This document shows, piece after piece, positions 62,151-64,000 of a stretch of 64,000 bases of DNA. Origin of the DNA: Struthidea cinerea (taxonomy: Eukaryota; Chordata; Aves; Passeriformes; Corcoracidae); NCBI GenBank assembly GCA_013397865.1, contig VZTI01005061.1, positions 847,032 to 911,031 on the forward strand, given 5' to 3'. A program made the position numbers and the translations under genes. The notes under the pieces were generated by a model. The model saw only the letters and a program-made list of their open reading frames with translations. It ran no database searches and had not been told where the DNA came from. The stretch's first letter is position 1, and the number at the start of each line of letters is the position of its first letter.

Positions 62151-64000
62151 GCCCATATGCAACATCCCTGTGTTGTGTTAATAGAGATAGCTGTACTAAA
62201 ATGTATATGCTTGTATGCTACTTGTGTAGAACAGCCAAGGACATAGCTTTTCCTACAGGCTAATGAGGTACAGACTCTATTTTTGGATGTCTGGTAGTGT
62301 ATTTCTGGTCTCAGGGGTCCTAAAAGCTCAAAGCAGATGGAAGTCATGGAGAGCTAGAGACACTAGGGATCTCAGACCCATGCCTCTCCAGCAAGGCACG
62401 TCATTGTCAGATTTGTCTGCTAGGGTTCAGTGGCTTATGAGTGGGGTGTGCAGTCAGCAGCAGAGCTGAGAGAGGAGTGCAGGGGTCCAGTTTCCTGTAC
62501 TTGCTATGCCTGAACAGAACAATTTAGTCCCAAGTGCATATCCTTGTCTTCACTGCACAACTCAGCTAGGAGGTTGGAAGCTCTATGTGAATAGTACAAC
62601 AGCAAAGCCATGTGCCTGTCCTCAGTGTCTCTGTGCTTGCCTCTGGGAAGGTGTGTGTATATGTGGGTGTCACTGTTTCCCAGGATTTTTTATGTTGAGA
62701 CTGTATAGGAGTAATTCCCCAGAAGTTATGGGAGAAATATATTTCCTGTGGGAGGAGTGTTTAAGAGTTGTCAGCATCTTCACGTTTCTTAACTGCAGGG
62801 TAAGGAGTTTCTGATAGGGGAGGGTAGATTTTGAGCTCTGACTTTCTCTTGCTGAGTTAATTAACCAGAGTTTAAAGCACTTCCTCTCCTGAGCTGGAGT
62901 TTCTTATGTGGGAAGGAGAAGCCATAGCCAAATGAGATCCCCAATTAAGGATGCAGACGAACAAGGCTTGTAAATTACTATCTTGAGTCTGAGCAGAAGA
63001 CTGTGTCCGCCAGTGAAATACTGTTTGGATATACCCTTAATGAAAAGAAAGGGTTTACTGTGGAGTCAGCAGCCAAAACACCCTTCCTGCTGTTAGAGTG
63101 CAGCATGTCACATGTGCTGAGCCTCTTCCTGACTTTTCTTTCAGGATTACAGGGAATGGAGTAGGCATTTGGAGGAGACTTTGGAATATCAGAGCTGAGA
63201 GGGGCAATGGGATGCTGCATGATACCATGTTATTGGGAACAGTTCTTGGCACCTGCTTGTCTTTGGATGGGTTACATTTATAAAACCATCACCACTCACA
63301 CATGTACTTACAAAAGTCATGTCTTCTGACAGTTGCTGTTTTCTTTTTTCCTCACTGGAGCTTTTAGATGTAGCTGAACCTGGTCAGATGATGGACTGTG
63401 AAGGAACAAATATGACGTCACTTAAACAAAAACCTCTTTAGCACCTAATAGGTTTCGAGTTTTATTTCTCTGTACGCATTAGCTCTGAAAGCTCACTGTT
63501 CCTTCATGGCTCTCGAGGGCTCTAGTTTAACAGCAAAGGTGCCAAGTGTCCAAGTAAGTACCTGGATGTTGGTACTGCTAATACAGCCTGTGCCTTGTCA
63601 GCTATCACAGCTAGGTGTGCCTACCTGTGCAGTGGTTGCATCTCCTGCCTGTGGTGGAATGGTAACTAAATAGTGCCTTTATGTGGTTTAGTGTAATCCT
63701 CTCGACCACAAGAAGATGCTCTGACTGTGCAATGCAGTATCCACTCAGGGAGTTAATAGGAGTTACCTACTGCAATTTAGATTTACATCCTGGATTATTG
63801 GACAATAATTTCCTTTTTGCAGGAAGTTCTAACTGACACAGAGGTCAGATGGTGCTGGGACAGGAAGTTTAGACCAGCTCCAGGAGGATGTCTGATGAGT
63901 GCTCTCTGCCTCAACTTTCCACAGTGAATGAGCACTAGAGTACATGTAGTCTGTTTTGTTCATTGAGATCAAAAGTTCTTTGGGGATGAGAAGTTACTCC

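Larger units (their letters stand above)
50011..64000 (+). other. Presumed first intron and 5' region of the rightward gene
   Basis: Fourteen kilobases of DNA are visibly T-rich and G-rich on +, the reverse of the left third of the window. No exon could be supported. The longest frame of note (59070-59393, 107 codons) has a pyrimidine tract and cag upstream but no recognised family. MIR-like relics occur at 56735-56812, 61205-61330 and 62041-62150. A small GC-rich patch with a CTCF-like site lies near 52050-52180. If the synteny argument holds, this is SEMA5B intron 1. Confidence 0.45.

Noticed and set aside
50011..64000. Search for SEMA5B signal-peptide and semaphorin-domain exons
   Set aside because: None was recognised on +, so the gene name is kept as a synteny inference only.
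1..64000. CRISPR arrays, operons, tRNA or rRNA genes, phage or plasmid features
   Set aside because: None seen; the sequence is vertebrate nuclear DNA with introns, CR1 LINEs and CpG islands.

Overview
This is vertebrate nuclear DNA, most likely from a bird. It is AT-rich and lacks dense coding. It carries CR1 LINE fragments (33431-33745, 41465-42160, 12893-12946) and decayed MIR-like repeats, and is punctuated by GC-rich, CpG-rich islands, two of which contain runs of N (22093-22315 and 49106-49639). Nothing looks bacterial, viral or plasmid-like, and most open frames are chance frames in introns and intergenic DNA.

The only protein-coding gene I can read directly is on the minus strand. 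Two short exons (10616-10742 and 7538-7625) splice in frame and encode the N-terminal part of PDIA5 (PDIR), an endoplasmic-reticulum protein disulfide isomerase. The first exon is expected in the CpG island at 21640-22540, probably inside the 223-base gap. ZNF143-like and NRF1-like sites sit just upstream of that gap. Intron 1 (about 11.5 kb), intron 2 (3 kb) and the start of intron 3 (at least 7.5 kb) fill the left third of the window. The catalytic thioredoxin domains lie beyond the left edge.

From about 22.6 to 46 kb the DNA appears intergenic. It holds decayed repeats, an exact 81-bp tandem duplication (31340-31501), a GC-rich block without a recognised gene (36400-37570) and the CR1 copies.

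From 46 kb there are two more CpG islands (46080-46720 and 48250-50010), followed by 14 kb of T/G-rich, non-coding-looking DNA to the right edge. The strand bias is A/C-rich on the + strand left of 22 kb and T/G-rich right of 50 kb. That fits two genes transcribed away from each other. In human, PDIA5 lies head to head with SEMA5B, so the right-hand islands and the DNA after them are most simply the promoter region and first intron of SEMA5B. No semaphorin exon is visible, so this is a synteny inference only. I did not find a novel biological system. The best leads are a phase 0-0 candidate cassette exon in PDIA5 intron 1 (12295-12522), the 81-bp duplication and the unexplained GC block.
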